A stretch of DNA of 64,000 nt from the NCBI RefSeq assembly GCF_003289965.1, contig NZ_QMBQ01000004.1:310001-374000 (forward strand). Direction: 5' to 3'. Source of the DNA: Mesorhizobium atlanticum. GTDB taxonomy: Bacteria; Pseudomonadota; Alphaproteobacteria; Rhizobiales; Rhizobiaceae. Under the pieces are notes generated by a model, which saw only the letters and a list, made by a program, of their open reading frames with translations, had not been told where the DNA came from and ran no database searches. This document shows positions 55,548-64,000 of this stretch, piece after piece (within the stretch, counting starts at the first letter, position 1; each line of letters begins with the position of its first letter). Position numbers and translations under genes: made by a program.

Positions 55548-56975
55548 CTATCCGTGCGCCACCATCACATGGCGGACGGCCGTGTAGTCCTCCAGCGCGT
55601 AGAGCGACATGTCCTTGCCGTAGCCGGACTGTTTCAGGCCGCCATGCGGCATCTCGTTGGTCAGCATGAAGTGCGTGTTGATCCAGGTGCAGCCATATTG
55701 CAGGCGGGCGGCGGTCGCCATGGCGCGCGCGACGTCCTTGGTCCACACCGACGAGGCAAGGCCGTAGTCGCTGTCGTTCGCCCAGTTCACCGCCTCGTCG
55801 ACATCCGAGAAGCGGGTGATGGAGACGACCGGGCCGAACACCTCGCGGCGCACGATCTCGTCTTCCTGCAGCGCGCCGGCGACGACCGTCGGCTGGTAGT
55901 AGAAACCGGAGCCCTCGCCCGGCTTGCCGCCGGTGGTGATCTCGATGTGCTTCAGCTCGGAGGCGCGCTCGACGAAGCTCGACACGCGGTCGCGCTGGCG
56001 GCGCGAGATCAGCGGGCCGATCTCGTTCTCGGTGTCGTCCGGCTGGTTGTATTTGATCGTCGAGACGGCGGAAGAGAGGTCGGCGACGAGCCTGTCGTAG
56101 ATCTTCTTGCCGGCATAGATGCGGCAGGCGGCGGTGCAGTCCTGGCCGGCATTGTAATAGCCGAAGGCGCGCAGGCCGTTGACCACAGCGCCGAGATCGG
56201 CGTCGTCGAAGACGATGACGGGCGCCTTGCCGCCGAGCTCCAAATGCGTGCGCTTGACCGACTTGGCGGCCGCCTGCAGCACCTTCTTGCCGGTGGCGAC
56301 GTCGCCGGTGATCGAGATCATCTTGACCTTCGGATGGTTGATCAGCGTGTTGCCGACGCTGTCGCCGCGGCCGAGCACGACGTTGACGACGCCCTCGGGC
56401 AGGATCTCGGCGAGGATCTTCGCCAGCTTCAGCGATGTCAGCGGCGTCTGTTCCGAGGGTTTGAAGACGACCGTGTTGCCGCCCCCGATTGCCGGCGCCA
56501 GCTTCCAGGCCATCATCATCATCGGATAGTTCCAGGGCGCGATCGAGGCGACGATGCCGATAGGGTCGCGGCGTACCATCGAGGTGTGGCCAGCAATATA
56601 TTCGCCCGCCACCTGGCCGGGCATCGAGCGCACCGCGCCGGCAAAGAAGCGGTAGCAGTCGACAATCGCCGGGATCTCGTCATTGAGCACGGCATTGATC
56701 GGCTTGCCGCAATTCAGCGCCTCGAGCGCCGCGAATTCCTTGGCCTCGGCCTCGATGCGATCGGCGATCTTGAGCAGGTAGCCGGAGCGCTGCGCCGGCG
56801 TGGTGCGCGACCAGCTGACGAAGGCTTGTTCGGCCGCAGCAACTGCCGCTTCGATCTGCGCCGGACTCGCCTCCGGCAGGTTGAGGATGGTTGCCCCGGT
56901 CTTTGGATTGAGGATCGGCTCCTCGGTCTCGGTGCCCTTCTCGAATTTCGAGCCGATCAGCATCTGGGTGTCCAT
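55548..56975 (-). CDS. Gamma-aminobutyraldehyde dehydrogenase (PatD/YdcW type)
   Basis: The 475-residue aldehyde dehydrogenase has catalytic C280 ([11 protein letters not shown]) and E246 ([10 protein letters not shown]), the NAD-site [12 protein letters not shown] and [19 protein letters not shown]. Length and sequence fit the YdcW/PatD branch (474 residues in E. coli), which oxidises 4-aminobutanal from putrescine to GABA. It lies downstream of a polyamine-type ABC transporter in the same order as E. coli ydcSTUVW. AAGGAGAA precedes the ATG. Confidence 0.9.
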   Translation of the reverse strand: MDTQMLIGSKFEKGTETEEPILNPKTGATILNLPEASPAQIEAAVAAAEQAFVSWSRTTPAQRSGYLLKIADRIEAEAKEFAALEALNCGKPINAVLNDEIPAIVDCYRFFAGAVRSMPGQVAGEYIAGHTSMVRRDPIGIVASIAPWNYPMMMMAWKLAPAIGGGNTVVFKPSEQTPLTSLKLAKILAEILPEGVVNVVLGRGDSVGNTLINHPKVKMISITGDVATGKKVLQAAAKSVKRTHLELGGKAPVIVFDDADLGAVVNGLRAFGYYNAGQDCTAACRIYAGKKIYDRLVADLSSAVSTIKYNQPDDTENEIGPLISRRQRDRVSSFVERASELKHIEITTGGKPGEGSGFYYQPTVVAGALQEDEIVRREVFGPVVSITRFSDVDEAVNWANDSDYGLASSVWTKDVARAMATAARLQYGCTWINTHFMLTNEMPHGGLKQSGYGKDMSLYALEDYTAVRHVMVAHG

Positions 56976-56995
56976 TGGGGTTCTCCTTGAAGAGA

Positions 56996-57124
56996 GTGAA
57001 TGGTGAATAGTGAATAGTCAGTAGTCAGTAGTCAGTAGTCGGCAGCGACCGGCCTCGATCCATTCCTCTATCCACCATTCACCATTCGCCATTCACCATT
57101 CACTATTCACCACTCACTATTCAC
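56996..57124. repeat. Two opposed heptamer repeat arrays
   Basis: Six 7-base units run from 56996 to 57037 (three GTGAAT(G/A), three GTCAGTA). Seven units of the complementary type CATTCAC/TATTCAC run from 57076 to 57124. The arrays are inverted relative to each other around a 38-base spacer and can form a long imperfect hairpin. The right array touches the permease stop codon. Slippage within the arrays would vary their length between strains. Confidence 0.8.
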
Positions 57125-57939
57125 TACTTTCCACTCCCCGCGATCTGGTCGCCGTCGCGGGTCAGGTAATAGGCAAAGAGGATCGGCAGCAGCGTCACCA
57201 GCACGACCACCATGGCCACGACATTGGTGACTGGGCGCTGGCGCGGGCGGATCAGCTCCTCAAGCATCCAGATCGGCACCGTCTGCTGCTGGCCGGCGGT
57301 GAAGGTGGTGACGATGACTTCGTCGAAGGACAGCGCGAAGGCAAGCATGCCGCCGGCCAGCAATGCGGTTGCGATGTTGGGCAGCACGACATGCCGGAAG
57401 GTCTGGAAACCGTCGGCGCCGAGATCCATCGACGCCTCGATCATCGATCCCGAGGTGCGGCGGAAGCGGGCGACGGCGTTGTTGTAGACGACGACCACGC
57501 AAAAGGTGGCGTGGCCGAGCACGATCGTCCAGAACGAGAACGGAATGTCGGCGAGCGCGAAGGCGGAGCGCAGCGCGATGCCGGTGATGATGCCGGGCAG
57601 CGCGATCGGCAGGATGACCAGCAACGAAATGGCTTCGCGGCCGAAGAAGCGCGTTTGCGAGACGGCGGCGGCGCAGAGCGTGCCAAGCACCAGGGCAATC
57701 GCCGTCGAGATGGCGGCGACGCGGACCGACAGCGACAGCGCATCCCATACGTCGGGCCGGTTCCAGGTGACGGCGAACCATTGCGTGGTGAGCCCTGGCG
57801 GCGGCCAGACGAAGCTCTTCTCTTCGGTGGTGAAGGCATAGACAAAGATCAGCAGGATCGGCAGGTGCAGGAAGAGCAGGCCGCAGGCGGCGGCGATCTT
57901 CAGGCCGAGCGGAGCACGTTGACCACGATCAGAGCGCAT
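57124..57939 (-). CDS. Polyamine-type ABC transporter permease (PotC/YdcV-like)
   Basis: The 271-residue membrane protein has [19 protein letters not shown] as the first helix and loop and [22 protein letters not shown] as the ATPase-coupling loop. About six hydrophobic segments are present. PotC-class permeases pair with PotB types. It overlaps the upstream permease gene by 11 bases. Confidence 0.92.
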   Translation of the reverse strand: MRSDRGQRAPLGLKIAAACGLLFLHLPILLIFVYAFTTEEKSFVWPPPGLTTQWFAVTWNRPDVWDALSLSVRVAAISTAIALVLGTLCAAAVSQTRFFGREAISLLVILPIALPGIITGIALRSAFALADIPFSFWTIVLGHATFCVVVVYNNAVARFRRTSGSMIEASMDLGADGFQTFRHVVLPNIATALLAGGMLAFALSFDEVIVTTFTAGQQQTVPIWMLEELIRPRQRPVTNVVAMVVVLVTLLPILFAYYLTRDGDQIAGSGK

Positions 57940-58894
57940 CGAAAGCCCCCATGCGCTTGGCGCCCCAGAGGTAGAAGCCCATGATGACGATGGGCACCAC
58001 GGTGAAGGCTGCCGCGAGCGGAATGTTGCCGGCCGTGCCCTGCTGCGAATAGACCGCCTGGCCGATGAAGAGGCGCGAGGTGCCGATGATCTGCGGGATG
58101 ATGTAGTCGCCCAAGGTCAGCGAGAAGGTGAAGATCGAGCCGGCGACGATGCCGGGCAGCGCCAACGGGAAGAGCACATTGCGGAAGGTCTGCCCGGGCG
58201 AGGCGCCGAGATCGGACGAGGCCTCGACCAGATTGCCGGGCACGCGCTCGAGCGCGGCCTGCACCGGTAGGATCATGAAGGGCAGCCAGACATAGACGAA
58301 GACGATGAAGGTGCCCGTGAAGGAAACCGACAGCGAGTTGCCGCCGACGACCGGCAGCGACAGCCAGGCATCGAGCAGCCAGAGCAGGTTCAGCTTGGCC
58401 AGCAGCCAGGTGAGGATGCCTTCCTTGGCGAGGATCAGCTTCCAGGCATAGATCTTGACCAGGTAGCTCGACCACAGCGGCAGCATGACGCCGAGATAGA
58501 ACAGTGCCTTCCAGCGGCCGCGCGCATAGCGCGCCGCGTAGTAGGCGATGGGGAAAGCGATGACCGCGGAGGCAAGCGTGACCAGCGCCGCCATCGTCAC
58601 CGTGCGCAGAATGATGTCGAGATTGGCGGCCTGGAACAGGTCGCCATAGGTCTTCAGCGTGAACTCGCGGTTGATGAGGCCGGAGAACTCGTCGATGGAG
58701 AAGAAGCTCTGTGCCAGCAGGGCAAAGAGCGAGCCGATATAGACGATGCCCAGCCACAGAAGCGGCGGGGCGAGCATCAGCGTGAGCAGGAATTTCGGCC
58801 GGCGCCAGAAGAGGTCGGAGAGCGCGCCGCGCAGGCCGCCGCTGCCGGGCAGGATGGCGGGCGCGGGGTTGGATTGAACAGCGGCGATGGTCAT
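57929..58894 (-). CDS. Polyamine-type ABC transporter permease (PotB/YdcU-like)
   Basis: The 321-residue protein starts at the ATG at 58894. A helix ([20 protein letters not shown]) follows a cytoplasmic lead of about 40 residues. [13 protein letters not shown] and [20 protein letters not shown] (coupling loop) are PotB landmarks. It forms the pore with the 57124-57939 product. Confidence 0.92.
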   Translation of the reverse strand: MTIAAVQSNPAPAILPGSGGLRGALSDLFWRRPKFLLTLMLAPPLLWLGIVYIGSLFALLAQSFFSIDEFSGLINREFTLKTYGDLFQAANLDIILRTVTMAALVTLASAVIAFPIAYYAARYARGRWKALFYLGVMLPLWSSYLVKIYAWKLILAKEGILTWLLAKLNLLWLLDAWLSLPVVGGNSLSVSFTGTFIVFVYVWLPFMILPVQAALERVPGNLVEASSDLGASPGQTFRNVLFPLALPGIVAGSIFTFSLTLGDYIIPQIIGTSRLFIGQAVYSQQGTAGNIPLAAAFTVVPIVIMGFYLWGAKRMGAFDAL

Positions 58895-58955
58895 GGCGCC
58901 ACCGCGCATTCGCGGGGACTACCTGAAACGCCGCGATCCTTCGCGCAAACCTTCG

Positions 58956-59954
58956 TCATGCCGTCTCGTCCATCAGATGCAGGCTGTCGCGGTTGAAGGT
59001 CAGCATCACCGCCTCACCCTCGGGCGGCAGCGATGTTCCCGCCGGCACCACCGCATGCAGTCTCAGCCCATCGGCATCGAGCGCCAGCCTCGTGGTGGCG
59101 CCGAGATAATTGGTGCCGACCAGGCGCGCGGCGACGCCATCGCCACTGGTCGCGCTGGAGACGCGGATGGACTCCGGGCGCAGACTGCCCCAGCGATGCT
59201 GGCCGGAATAGCGCTGGACGAAATCCGGCGGCAGCACATTGGACGAGCCGACGAAATCGGCGACGAAGCGCGTGTTCGGCCGCTGGTAGATATCTTCTGG
59301 CGTGCCGACCTGCATGATCCTGCCGTCGTTGAAGACGGCGACGCGATCGGCCATGGAAAGCGCCTCGCCCTGGTCGTGGGTGACGAAGACGAAGGTGATG
59401 CCGAGCACCTTCTGCAGCGACTTCAATTCCTCCTGCATGTTCTCGCGCAGCTTGAGGTCGAGCGCGCCGAGCGGTTCGTCGAGCAGCAACACCTTGGGCT
59501 GGTTGACCAGCGCGCGGGCGAGCGCGACGCGCTGGCGCTGGCCGCCGGAGAGCTGGCCGGGGCGGCGCGCGCCGTAGCCCGGCAGACGCACCAGCGACAG
59601 CGCCTCCTCCGCCGCCTTCAGCCGCTCGGCCTTGCCGACGCCCTTGACCATCAGGCCGTAAGCGACATTGTCCAGCACGTTGAGATGCGGGAACAGGGCG
59701 TAGTCCTGGAAGACGGTGTTGACGTTGCGGCGATAGGGCGGAACGCCTTCGGCGCGCTCGCCGAAGATGGAAATCGAACCCGCCGTCGGCTGCTCAAAGC
59801 CGGCGATCAGCCTCAGGCACGTCGTCTTGCCGGAACCGGATGGCCCGAGCATGGCGAAGAACTCACCCGGTGCGATCTCCAGATCGACCGCGTCGACGGC
59901 GCGCACGCTGCCGAAGTGGCGCGAGACTTTTTTGAAGGAAACGGCGGAGGTCAT
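58956..59954 (-). CDS. Polyamine-type ABC transporter ATPase (PotA/YdcT-like)
   Basis: The 332-residue ATPase has Walker A GPSGSGKTT (37-45), FQDYALFPHLNV (Q-loop), signature LSGGQRQR and Walker B VLLLDEPLGALD. A C-terminal TOBE domain (GSLRPESIRVSS, GTNYLGATTRLAL) follows, as in PotA. The ATG at 59954 follows GGAGG. A 172-base gap filled by a palindromic repeat separates it from the binding-protein gene upstream. Confidence 0.93.
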   Translation of the reverse strand: MTSAVSFKKVSRHFGSVRAVDAVDLEIAPGEFFAMLGPSGSGKTTCLRLIAGFEQPTAGSISIFGERAEGVPPYRRNVNTVFQDYALFPHLNVLDNVAYGLMVKGVGKAERLKAAEEALSLVRLPGYGARRPGQLSGGQRQRVALARALVNQPKVLLLDEPLGALDLKLRENMQEELKSLQKVLGITFVFVTHDQGEALSMADRVAVFNDGRIMQVGTPEDIYQRPNTRFVADFVGSSNVLPPDFVQRYSGQHRWGSLRPESIRVSSATSGDGVAARLVGTNYLGATTRLALDADGLRLHAVVPAGTSLPPEGEAVMLTFNRDSLHLMDETA

Positions 59955-59997
59955 GGACTGTTCGTTTCGTTGCCGGTTTAGAGAGGATGCGCGACGC

Positions 59998-60119
59998 CCT
60001 ACCTCCCCCTCGATGGGGGAGGTCGCGGCGAAGCCGTGGGTGGGGGTGACTGGCGCGAACCGATCAGACAGCCCCACCCCGACGCTACGCGTCGACCCTC
60101 CCCACAAAGGGGGAGGGTA
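59998..60119. repeat. Palindromic intergenic repeat between binding protein and ATPase genes
   Basis: ACCTCCCCCTC-GAT-GGGGGAGGT and CCCTCCCC-ACAAA-GGGGGAGGG form two hairpins flanking a middle segment with CTACGCGTCGACC. It resembles the unit at 22391-22447. Its position 8 bases after the binding-protein stop suggests mRNA-end stabilisation within the operon. Confidence 0.7.
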
Positions 60120-60126
60120 AAGAGCG

Positions 60127-61281
60127 TTACCGCCCGCCGATGACGCCGATATAATCCGACACCCAGCGGTAATAGGGCACGCACTGGTCGTTCTGGCTGG
60201 CGCATTTCGACACCGGCGTCTTCCAGAACTTGATCTTGTCGAAATTGTCGTAGCCGTTGGTCTTGCAGCCTTCGTCGCCAAGCAGCTCATTGCCCTTGCA
60301 GGCGGCGGGCACGACCGGCAGCGAGCCGAACCAGGCCGAAACGTCGCCCTGGACCTTCGGCGAGAGCGAATGCTCAAGCCACATATAGGCGCAGTTCGGA
60401 TGGGCGGCGTCGGCTTCCATCATTGTGGTGTCGGCCCAGCCGGTGACGCCTTCTTCCGGCACGGTCGAGGCGACCGGCTTCTTGGCGGCGACCAGCGTGT
60501 TGACCTGATAGGGCCAGGAGCCGGAAGCGACCACGCCCTCGTTCTGGAAGTCGTCGACCTGGATCGCGGCATCGTGCCAGTAGCGGCCGACCAGCGTGCG
60601 CTGCGTGCGCAACAGATCGAGCGCCGCCTTGTACTGATCTTCGTTGAGCTCGTATGGGTCCTTGATGCCAAGCTCCGGCTTGTGGAACATCAAATAGTTG
60701 GCGGCATCCGCGATGTGGATCGGACCGTCATAGGCCTGAACACGGCCCTTGTTCGACTTGCCGTCGGGCAGCTTCATTTCCTCGAAGACGACGTTCCAGC
60801 TCTTGGGCGCTTCCTTGAAGACGTCGGTATTGTACATCAGGATATTCGGGCCCCACTGGTAGGGAACGCCGTAATGCACCTTGTCGACGGTGAACCAGGG
60901 AGCGTCCTTCAGGCGGTCGTCAACCGACTTCCAGCTCGGGATGAGATCGGTGTTGATCGGCTGAACGCGCTTGCCGGCGACGAGGCGCAGCGAGGCATCG
61001 CCCGAAGCAGTGACCAGATCGAAGCCGCCCTCGTTCATCAGCGAGACCATCTCGTCCGAGGTGTTGGCGGTCTTGACGTTGACCTTGCAGCCGCTTTCCT
61101 TCTCGAAAGCCGTAACCCAGTCATAGTTCTTGTCGGTCTCGCCGCGCTCGATGTAACCCGGCCAGGCAACGATGTTGACTTCGCCCTCGCCCTTGCCGAG
61201 TTCCTTGACCTGGGCCATGGCCTGACCGGAAAAAGTCAGCGCGACAGTCAGCGCCGTGCACGACTTCAGGAATGCATTCAT
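60127..61281 (-). CDS. Polyamine-type ABC transporter substrate-binding protein (PotD/YdcS-like)
   Basis: The 384-residue periplasmic protein has a Sec signal peptide (about 1-23, ending AMA). The mature part has EVNIVAWPGYIERGETDKNYDW, LMNEGGFDLVTASGDAS and YGVPYQWGPNILMYNTDVF, typical of PotD/YdcS proteins. Two adjacent ATGs (61284, 61281) are possible; GGGAG favours the second. Four cysteines near the C-terminus may form disulfides. It is the first gene of the operon. Confidence 0.92.
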   Translation of the reverse strand: MNAFLKSCTALTVALTFSGQAMAQVKELGKGEGEVNIVAWPGYIERGETDKNYDWVTAFEKESGCKVNVKTANTSDEMVSLMNEGGFDLVTASGDASLRLVAGKRVQPINTDLIPSWKSVDDRLKDAPWFTVDKVHYGVPYQWGPNILMYNTDVFKEAPKSWNVVFEEMKLPDGKSNKGRVQAYDGPIHIADAANYLMFHKPELGIKDPYELNEDQYKAALDLLRTQRTLVGRYWHDAAIQVDDFQNEGVVASGSWPYQVNTLVAAKKPVASTVPEEGVTGWADTTMMEADAAHPNCAYMWLEHSLSPKVQGDVSAWFGSLPVVPAACKGNELLGDEGCKTNGYDNFDKIKFWKTPVSKCASQNDQCVPYYRWVSDYIGVIGGR

Positions 61282-61299
61282 CATCGATCTCCCATTTTG

Positions 61300-61379
61300 G
61301 CGCATGCCCCCGAAAACCAGTTCGGCTTTCGGAAAGGATCATGCGCAAACTACAAAGGGTCGGAGCTTCATGCTCCGAC
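61300..61379. repeat. Degenerate rhizobial repeat plus short hairpin
   Basis: GCGCATG (61300-61306) and CATGCGC (61340-61346) enclose CCCCGAAAACCAGTTCGGC, a diverged form of the element at 3513-3562. GTCGGAGC-TTCAT-GCTCCGAC (61359-61379) follows as a perfect 8-bp hairpin. The pair lies in the 213-base gap that also holds the promoter of the polyamine-transport operon; no gene is seen in that gap. Confidence 0.65.
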
Positions 61380-61494
61380 GGCAGCGCTCTCAGGGCGCGG
61401 CTTTGTTCCCTGAGCGAAAGGTGCTGTGAAAAATCCGGTTTCGCAAATTCATTTATCAGAAAGCCGATATCGGTTTTTCCGATACCAAACGTCT

Positions 61495-62340
61495 TCAGGC
61501 CAACGCCGTGACCAGCCAACAGGCGGCAATGAAACGAGCCTCGCCGTCCGCCACGAAGGGCGCGAATGCAGCAGGCAAGGCCGCGGTGATTTTCGCGGCC
61601 GTTGCCTGGTCAACCTCCCGCAACGCAGCGCCGACCGGCCCTAGCCGGGTGGCATATGTCATCAGATGGCGTTCGGCGATCTGACACGGGACGTCCGCCT
61701 GTTCGACTTTGATCGACGTCCAGCCGCTCGCTTCAAGGATCCGCTTCACCCTGGCGCCGTCGGCAAAGGCAAACTGTCCCGGCGCTTCGGGATCCGGCAC
61801 GGGTGCTTGCGGCAGGAACGGCGCGGCCGCTCGCGCGGCGGTCGTCATGAAATCATTCTCGCGCGGACCGCGCCAGGCGACAAAGGCGAGCTTGCCACCG
61901 CGCCTTGCGGCTTGCCTGATGTTGGTGAACGCCGCCACGGGATCGTCGAAGAACATGACGCCAAATCGCGAGACAACGGCATCGAAGCGCCCGGATTCGA
62001 ACGCATATGACTGGGCATCCCCGGTCTCAAAATTTGCGTTCGCCACCTCCTCCGATCGCGCACGCTCCCTGGCCAGGGCGACAAGCGGCCGCGAGATGTC
62101 GAGGCCGACACATCGGCCGTCATTGCCGACGCGGCGCGCCATCGCCAGGGTCGTGGCGCCGGCGCCGCAGCCGATGTCCAGGACGTTGCCTCCTTTTCCG
62201 GGATAGCCGGCATCCACCACCAGGCTGGCGAACGGCGCCAGCATGCCGTCAAGGATGGGCTGCATCTCGACCCAGGCCTTTCCGCTGGCGTCGTTCCAGA
62301 GAGCGGCTTGCTGTGTGTTCGGCTGCGCGGATTGCGGCAT
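61495..62340 (-). CDS. SAM-dependent methyltransferase, class I
   Basis: The 281-residue enzyme has motif I VLDIGCGAGATTLAMA (54-69), LDISRPLVALARERA and SRFGVMFFDDPVAAFTNI (motifs II-III). The start at 62340 follows GCGAGG; an ATG 15 codons upstream lacks a site. It belongs to the UbiE/small-molecule group; the substrate is unknown. It lies 91 bases downstream of the LysR gene on the same strand. Confidence 0.87.
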   Translation of the reverse strand: MPQSAQPNTQQAALWNDASGKAWVEMQPILDGMLAPFASLVVDAGYPGKGGNVLDIGCGAGATTLAMARRVGNDGRCVGLDISRPLVALARERARSEEVANANFETGDAQSYAFESGRFDAVVSRFGVMFFDDPVAAFTNIRQAARRGGKLAFVAWRGPRENDFMTTAARAAAPFLPQAPVPDPEAPGQFAFADGARVKRILEASGWTSIKVEQADVPCQIAERHLMTYATRLGPVGAALREVDQATAAKITAALPAAFAPFVADGEARFIAACWLVTALA

Positions 62341-62431
62341 GGCGGACCTCGCTTTCAGTTTGCCCTCATCGATCGCTGCCGGCACTCTACGAGCTCAAGC
62401 CGACAGTTTCACACTTTATCCTGGAATTGCT

Positions 62432-63337
62432 TCAGCGGCGCACCATGCGCTGCGACTGCGCAAGGCCGATGAAGTCGCGCGCGGCCTGGGGCAGGCCGGA
62501 GCCGCGGCGCCAGACGGTGCCGACCTGGACGACCGGCAGCGAGCCGGAAATATCGCGCGATTCGATGCGGTCGCCTTCCAGCGACCAGGGCCGGTAGACG
62601 AGGTCGGGCAGCAGCGCCACGCCGGCGCCGGTGGCGACAAGGCTGCGCACCGCTTCCACCGAACGCGTGCGGAAGGCGACATGGGGTCTCGCGCCGATCG
62701 CCGACAGCAGCTTGCCGGTGTTCTCCTCGATCTCGTCGACGGTGAGCATGATCAGCGGCTCGGACGCGATATCGCCGATCGAGATGATGTCGGCGCTGGC
62801 GAGCCTGTGGCTGAGCGGAATCCACAGCCTATAGGCCGAGACTTCCAGGATTTCCGACTGCAGCGCGGTGCGGTCGCGCAGGTTGGACGTGACCATGACG
62901 GCAATGTCGAGCTTGCCGCCGACCAGAAGATGCTCGAGATAGTCGCCATTGTCCTCGATGGCGGAGACCTCGACGCCGGGATAGGCGCGGCGGTAGCGGG
63001 CGAGCAGATCCGACAGAACATAGCCGGCGACCAGTGAGGTGACGCCGAGCTGCAGGCGGCCGCCCACGGCGGCCTGCCCGCTGGAGAAAGAACGGCGCGC
63101 ATCCGAGACATCGGCCAGGATCTTGGTCGCGTGACGCAGGAACTGGTGGCCCTTGTGGGTGATGTTCAACCCGCGCGGATGGCGCTCGAAGAGCTCGACG
63201 CCGAGATCGCTCTCCAGTTCCTTGATCGCCTCGGTGACCGAGGATTGCGAAATCGACAGGTTCTGCGCGGCGCCCGAGACCGTGCCCTGCTCGGCAACGG
63301 CGACGAAGAACTGCAATTGGCGGATGGTGAAGGCCAT
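62432..63337 (-). CDS. LysR-family transcriptional regulator
   Basis: The 301-residue protein has LQFFVAVAEQGTVSGAAQNLSISQSSVTEAIKELE (LysR HTH) and GRLQLGVTSLVAGYVLSDLL opening the effector domain. The ATG at 63337 gives the canonical start 6-10 residues before the helix. It may control the downstream methyltransferase or a gene outside the window; no divergent partner is present. Confidence 0.92.
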   Translation of the reverse strand: MAFTIRQLQFFVAVAEQGTVSGAAQNLSISQSSVTEAIKELESDLGVELFERHPRGLNITHKGHQFLRHATKILADVSDARRSFSSGQAAVGGRLQLGVTSLVAGYVLSDLLARYRRAYPGVEVSAIEDNGDYLEHLLVGGKLDIAVMVTSNLRDRTALQSEILEVSAYRLWIPLSHRLASADIISIGDIASEPLIMLTVDEIEENTGKLLSAIGARPHVAFRTRSVEAVRSLVATGAGVALLPDLVYRPWSLEGDRIESRDISGSLPVVQVGTVWRRGSGLPQAARDFIGLAQSQRMVRR

Positions 63338-63401
63338 GGCCGGACTAAACACCGGCGCGCGCGGGAAAGAAAGCGGGCAGCCTTGCCCGCTTTGTCTGGG
63401 C

Positions 63402-64000
63402 CTAGCCGCGCGCCGAACCCAAGCGTGGCCACCACAGGCGCCGATAGCGCAGTGCAAGCCAAGCCGTCATTTCCAGGAGAACCACGACGGTGATGATTCG
63501 AAAGGCGACGGCAAGGAGGTCGTGGCCGCTGTCGCGCATCGAATAGCCCGCGATCAGGAACCCGCTGTTCCACAGGGTTGCGCCAAGCAGCGTGGCAAGA
63601 GCGAATGGCAAGGCCGGCAGGCGCAGCGCTCCCGCCAGAATGGGCAGATAGTTGCGCACGGTGGGCACGAACTGAGCGACGAGCGACGCCATGACGTGAT
63701 TGCGGCGATAGGCCCGGGCGAAGCCGTCGTAGGTGGCCTGGCGCAGAAATATGTACCTGCCGAAACGTCCGACCAATGCATTGGCGCGCTCTGGCCCCAA
63801 CCGGCGGCCCATCGCATACCAGATCAGGCAGCCCGCCATGGATCCAAGAGTCGCCGCCGCCAGCAAGACACCGAGAGCCGCAATGTCCGGAGCCCAGATC
63901 ATACCCAGGAACAGCAGCAGCACATGCGACGGCGGCGCGGGCAGGATCTTTTCAGCGAAGGCGAGACAGGCGACACCAAGCAGGCCGAGACCCGTGATCG
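63402..64000 (-). CDS. DedA-family membrane protein (5' end outside window)
   Basis: The frame stays open to the right edge, and about 198 C-terminal residues are visible, starting ITGLGLLGVACLAFAEKILP. The AEKILPAPPSH segment is the DedA N-terminal motif, followed by GRRLGPERANALVGRFGRY and VAQFVPTVRNYLPILAGALR, where the RxxxP motif of DedA proteins lies. An in-frame GTG at 63923 is internal, not the start. DedA proteins support membrane lipid and proton-gradient homeostasis. Confidence 0.88.
   Translation of the reverse strand, partial: ITGLGLLGVACLAFAEKILPAPPSHVLLLFLGMIWAPDIAALGVLLAAATLGSMAGCLIWYAMGRRLGPERANALVGRFGRYIFLRQATYDGFARAYRRNHVMASLVAQFVPTVRNYLPILAGALRLPALPFALATLLGATLWNSGFLIAGYSMRDSGHDLLAVAFRIITVVVLLEMTAWLALRYRRLWWPRLGSARG

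Noticed and set aside
56996..57124. CRISPR array
   Set aside because: Units are 7 bases with no spacers of constant length, and no cas genes are present.

Overview
The window is a high-GC (about 62-64%), densely packed alphaproteobacterial chromosome segment. Its composition, gene families and dispersed palindromic intergenic repeats fit the Rhizobiales, most likely Mesorhizobium or a close Phyllobacteriaceae relative; this assignment is inference. I see no tRNA, rRNA, CRISPR array, transposase or phage gene. Both ends cut a gene: an FAD oxidoreductase on the left and a DedA-family protein on the right.

Region 1 (1-22.4 kb) is catabolic. A cyclase-family hydrolase and two related FAD oxidoreductases adjoin a complete peptide/opine-type ABC transporter and an exported VOC protein. 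Next is an overlapping operon for CoA-linked aerobic degradation of a hydroxy- or amino-benzoate: a fused flavin monooxygenase/OYE reductase, SDR, MarR regulator, enoyl-CoA hydratase, acyl-CoA dehydrogenase and RidA. It is followed by a RutA-like flavin monooxygenase, an HpcH-type aldolase, an aminotransferase, an amino-acid-type binding protein with one permease, and a NifS-like PLP enzyme. Four control regions here share a TTTAAGCTTAAA-like palindrome, which suggests one regulon, possibly run by the MarR protein.

Region 2 (22.4-33.2 kb): dppABCDF dipeptide transport on the minus strand; a FadD ligase with a histone-H1-like Lys/Ala tail, translationally coupled to an ETF-beta-type lysine methyltransferase; a HAD phosphatase and pgi. 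Region 3 (33.2-43.4 kb): a MocR/PdxR regulator, a non-pyrrolysine MttB-family methyltransferase, a small hypothetical gene, a sugar-acid dehydratase (IlvD/Edd), a CoxG-like protein, an Mrp-type P-loop ATPase, a small VOC protein and a PiT phosphate transporter with its DUF47 partner.

Region 4 (43.4-50.7 kb): a LysR regulator and the soluble molybdenum NAD-dependent formate dehydrogenase operon fdsGBACD, with a 19-bp LysR-type palindrome before fdsG. Region 5 (50.7-55.5 kb): an unusual hydrolase/degenerate-cyclase/LuxR regulator followed by small enzymes and a BBE-type flavoprotein. Region 6 (55.5-61.3 kb): a minus-strand set in the same order as E. coli ydcSTUVW (binding protein, ATPase, two permeases, aminobutyraldehyde dehydrogenase), pointing to putrescine/polyamine uptake and oxidation. 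It is followed by a methyltransferase, a LysR regulator and the DedA fragment.
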